The translations under genes and the position numbers were made by a program. From Flavobacteriales bacterium UBA2104 (GTDB taxonomy: Bacteria; Bacteroidota; Bacteroidia; Flavobacteriales_D; Crocinitomicaceae): a DNA stretch of 64,000 bases. Below are positions 61,914 to 64,000 of the stretch, in pieces. How positions within the stretch are numbered: the first letter of the stretch is position 1; every line of letters begins with the position of its first letter. The stretch spans positions 133,266 to 197,265 of the forward strand of contig DCYS01000022.1 in NCBI GenBank assembly GCA_002331485.1, given 5' to 3'. The notes under the pieces are model-generated. The model worked only from the letters and a program-made list of their open reading frames with translations, was not told the DNA's origin and searched no databases.

Positions 61914-64000
61914 ATGAAAAACGCATTAGGCATCATCTTATTTTTGTTCGCTACAACCTCTTCTATCGGACAAAATTTTACTGGAAAAGTATTAGATAAA
62001 GAAACAAAGCAATCTATTTCTTACGCACAAATATATTTTGTGGACTTAAAATCAGGAATTACTGCAGACAAAAATGGGAACTTTAAAATTGAAAATTTAA
62101 ATCAAAAAAATATTCATATTCGAATATCTTCATTTGGTTACAATGTTGTTGATGTCATTATAAATCTTGACTCAACGAAAGAAAAAACATTTTACCTTGA
62201 ACAAAGTCACTTTGATCTAGAGGAAGTAGTTGTTACAGCACCTTCTGGCAGATTACAAGGAGAGAACATAGTTAGTATTGAACATAAAAGAATTACCGAA
62301 CTACAACAAAACTCTCCGTTAACATTAGCAGAAGCGATTAGCAATATTCCTGGAGTAGAACAAACAACAACAGGTGTAGGAATTGGGAAAACTTTAATTA
62401 GAGGTCTGTCAGGAAACAGAATTGTTACTTATGCACAAGGAATTAGAATTGAAAATCAACAATGGGGAGACGAACATGGATTGGGTGTTGGAGAAGTTGG
62501 AATTGAAAGTGTAGAAGTCATAAAGGGACCTGCATCATTACTTTATGGTTCAGATGCTTTAGGTGGTGTACTTTATTTTGTTGATGAACGATATGCAGAT
62601 CAAAATATGGTTCAAGGATTTGTACAAACAAAATTCCATTCAAACACTTTAGGATCTATAAGCAATATGGAGTTTAAAATTCATAAAAGAAAATTGAAAT
62701 TTAATCTATTTAGTTCATATTCCTCACATGCAGACTATCAAATTGCAAACTTCGAAAGAGTATTTAACACAAGGTTTGATGAAAAAAACATTAAAAGTTC
62801 AATTGGTTTCAATACAAAAAACTGGATTTCAAATATCAGATACAGCTATCTTGAAAATAATTATGGTATAGTTGAAGAAGCTGCTTTTACTAACTCAATT
62901 CAAAGGAGTTTCCAACTACCATTTCAGACAATAAACAATCACAATTTTAGTATTGAGAATATCATTTTCACAGGCAATTCAAAATTAAATTTGACATTAG
63001 GTTATACAAACAATTACCGAAAAGAATTTGAAGATGACAACAATGAACAAGCATTGGGTTTAAAGCTGAATACATTTACTTACAACCTAAAATGGTATTC
63101 TCAGACCTTTAAAGACCGTTTCGACTTTATAGTAGGTTCGCAAGGAATGGCACAAGACAATAAAAATAATGGAGAAGAAATTTTAATTCCAGATGCAAAA
63201 ACGACGGATTTTGGAGCATTTGTTATTGGTAATTTAAAGTTTGACAAATTTCAATTTCAAAGCGGAATAAGAGCCGACTATCGAGAAATTGACACAAGGC
63301 AAATGTTAACAGAAGAAGGTAGTTATCCTGCACTTAAAAATTCATATACTGGACTTACGTTTTCCGGAGGAACAATTTATAAAATAAAAAAGATAAAATT
63401 GAGAACTAACATTTCAAGTGGTTTTAGAGCACCTCAGTCCACTGAATTACTTTCAGATGGTGTGCATCACGGAACTAATCGCTATATAAAAGGAGACCCT
63501 AATCTTACAAACGAAAATGCTATACAAGTAGATTTTTCATTTGATTATCAATACGAACATTTTAGTTTTTCTATAAACCCTTTTTACAATTCAATCCAAA
63601 ATTATATCTTTCTATCCCCAACAGATATTTTTATTGATAACAGCCCTGTTTTTGAATACGTACAAACAAATGCTTTTTTGTATGGTGGAGAAATGGGCCT
63701 TCATTATCACCCTCACAAAATTCACTGGCTTCATTTAGAAAGTAATCTATCGACAGTAATTGCAGAAGATAGAAACGGAAATCCATTGCCGTTAATTCCG
63801 CAAACAAACATTAAATCTACAATAAGAGGTGAATTTACTCATAAAGGAAAAGTGCGTTTAAAAAACGTATTTGTACAACATATTTACAATTTCAGACAGG
63901 ATAGAACAGGACTTTTTGAAACTACAACAAACCCTTACACTCTAATAAACCTTGGTCTAAATTTTGAAATACAGACCAAAAATAATCCAATAGAAATTAA
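61914..64000 (+). CDS. TonB-dependent outer membrane receptor, C-terminus cut by window edge
   Basis: About 695 residues are visible. Signal peptide (NALGIILFLFATTSSIG), a carboxypeptidase-like regulatory domain (FTGKVLDKETKQSISYAQIY), a plug domain (LAEAISNIPGVEQTTTGVG, RGLSGNRIVTYAQGIRIENQ) and part of the barrel. GVHHGTNRYIKGDPNLTNENA resembles zinc-type receptors (ZnuD-like) and other metal receptors. It takes up a metal or chelate; substrate not fixed. ATG at 61914 is taken; 61899 is also possible. Confidence 0.92.
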   Translation, partial: MKNALGIILFLFATTSSIGQNFTGKVLDKETKQSISYAQIYFVDLKSGITADKNGNFKIENLNQKNIHIRISSFGYNVVDVIINLDSTKEKTFYLEQSHFDLEEVVVTAPSGRLQGENIVSIEHKRITELQQNSPLTLAEAISNIPGVEQTTTGVGIGKTLIRGLSGNRIVTYAQGIRIENQQWGDEHGLGVGEVGIESVEVIKGPASLLYGSDALGGVLYFVDERYADQNMVQGFVQTKFHSNTLGSISNMEFKIHKRKLKFNLFSSYSSHADYQIANFERVFNTRFDEKNIKSSIGFNTKNWISNIRYSYLENNYGIVEEAAFTNSIQRSFQLPFQTINNHNFSIENIIFTGNSKLNLTLGYTNNYRKEFEDDNNEQALGLKLNTFTYNLKWYSQTFKDRFDFIVGSQGMAQDNKNNGEEILIPDAKTTDFGAFVIGNLKFDKFQFQSGIRADYREIDTRQMLTEEGSYPALKNSYTGLTFSGGTIYKIKKIKLRTNISSGFRAPQSTELLSDGVHHGTNRYIKGDPNLTNENAIQVDFSFDYQYEHFSFSINPFYNSIQNYIFLSPTDIFIDNSPVFEYVQTNAFLYGGEMGLHYHPHKIHWLHLESNLSTVIAEDRNGNPLPLIPQTNIKSTIRGEFTHKGKVRLKNVFVQHIYNFRQDRTGLFETTTNPYTLINLGLNFEIQTKNNPIEI

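Noticed and set aside
1..64000. CRISPR arrays, rRNA operons, transposases or integrases.
   Set aside because: I saw none; the short repeats at 46.5-47.1 kb are irregular and no recombinase gene is recognisable.

Overview
The window is a stretch of a Bacteroidota chromosome, probably a marine flavobacterium-like or related lineage. The evidence is an AT-rich sequence, TAnnTTTG-type -7 promoter boxes with few Shine-Dalgarno sites, a type 3 (about 490 aa) prolyl-tRNA synthetase, an OmpA/OmpP1-rich envelope set, TlpA-like and LytTR proteins, and DUF families typical of the phylum. I cannot name genus or species.

1-33.5 kb is mostly conserved core. It holds acs (cut by the left edge), an HD hydrolase, an OmpA-family protein, hemE, rpsT, two identical tRNA-Glu genes, proS, an SR-rich lipoprotein with an OmpP1/FadL-like barrel, a LysM glucosaminidase, an ABC-F ATPase, an SF2 helicase, trxB, clpB, a flavoprotein of the lipoamide-dehydrogenase fold that has lost both redox cysteines, an ABC transporter pair, a TlpA-like protein and a LytTR two-component pair. 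The sensor kinase of that pair is split by a one-base shift in an A8 run.

33.6-37.1 kb is the most unusual part. Four tiny genes (42-43 codons) encode peptides with a KKSIKKF-type leader ending in KGG. They lie on both sides of an NfeD-like/flotillin operon. Three transcription units share a nearly identical 5' leader, a TATACTTG box and an AGAAA element exactly 35 nt upstream of that box, followed by a second copy 20-21 nt further up. That geometry suits a LytTR regulator, and one is encoded 3 kb away. Next to them is a structured small-RNA candidate with its own promoter and terminator.

37.1-44.3 kb is accessory DNA: a cassette of five small genes (DUF6266-like protein, small membrane protein, two paralogous 73-74 aa proteins, holin-like protein) with hairpins between cistrons, a DUF2971 gene broken by an in-frame stop, a DUF6943 protein, a GNAT enzyme and 1.3 kb of apparently non-coding DNA containing a GC-rich structured block.

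44.3-64 kb is a metal-resistance island. It contains a Fur-family regulator, two CDF exporters, a P1B-type ATPase with SPC/HEGST motifs, NhaA, a STAS-like protein, P-II, a His-rich lipoprotein, a CzcB-like adaptor, a CzcA-TolC fusion, an ArsR regulator with a readable operator and promoter, MerT/MerP, MerA and a TonB-dependent receptor cut by the right edge. Base composition steps up near 46.0 kb and down near 56.2 kb, both inside genes, suggesting that a block was exchanged by recombination.
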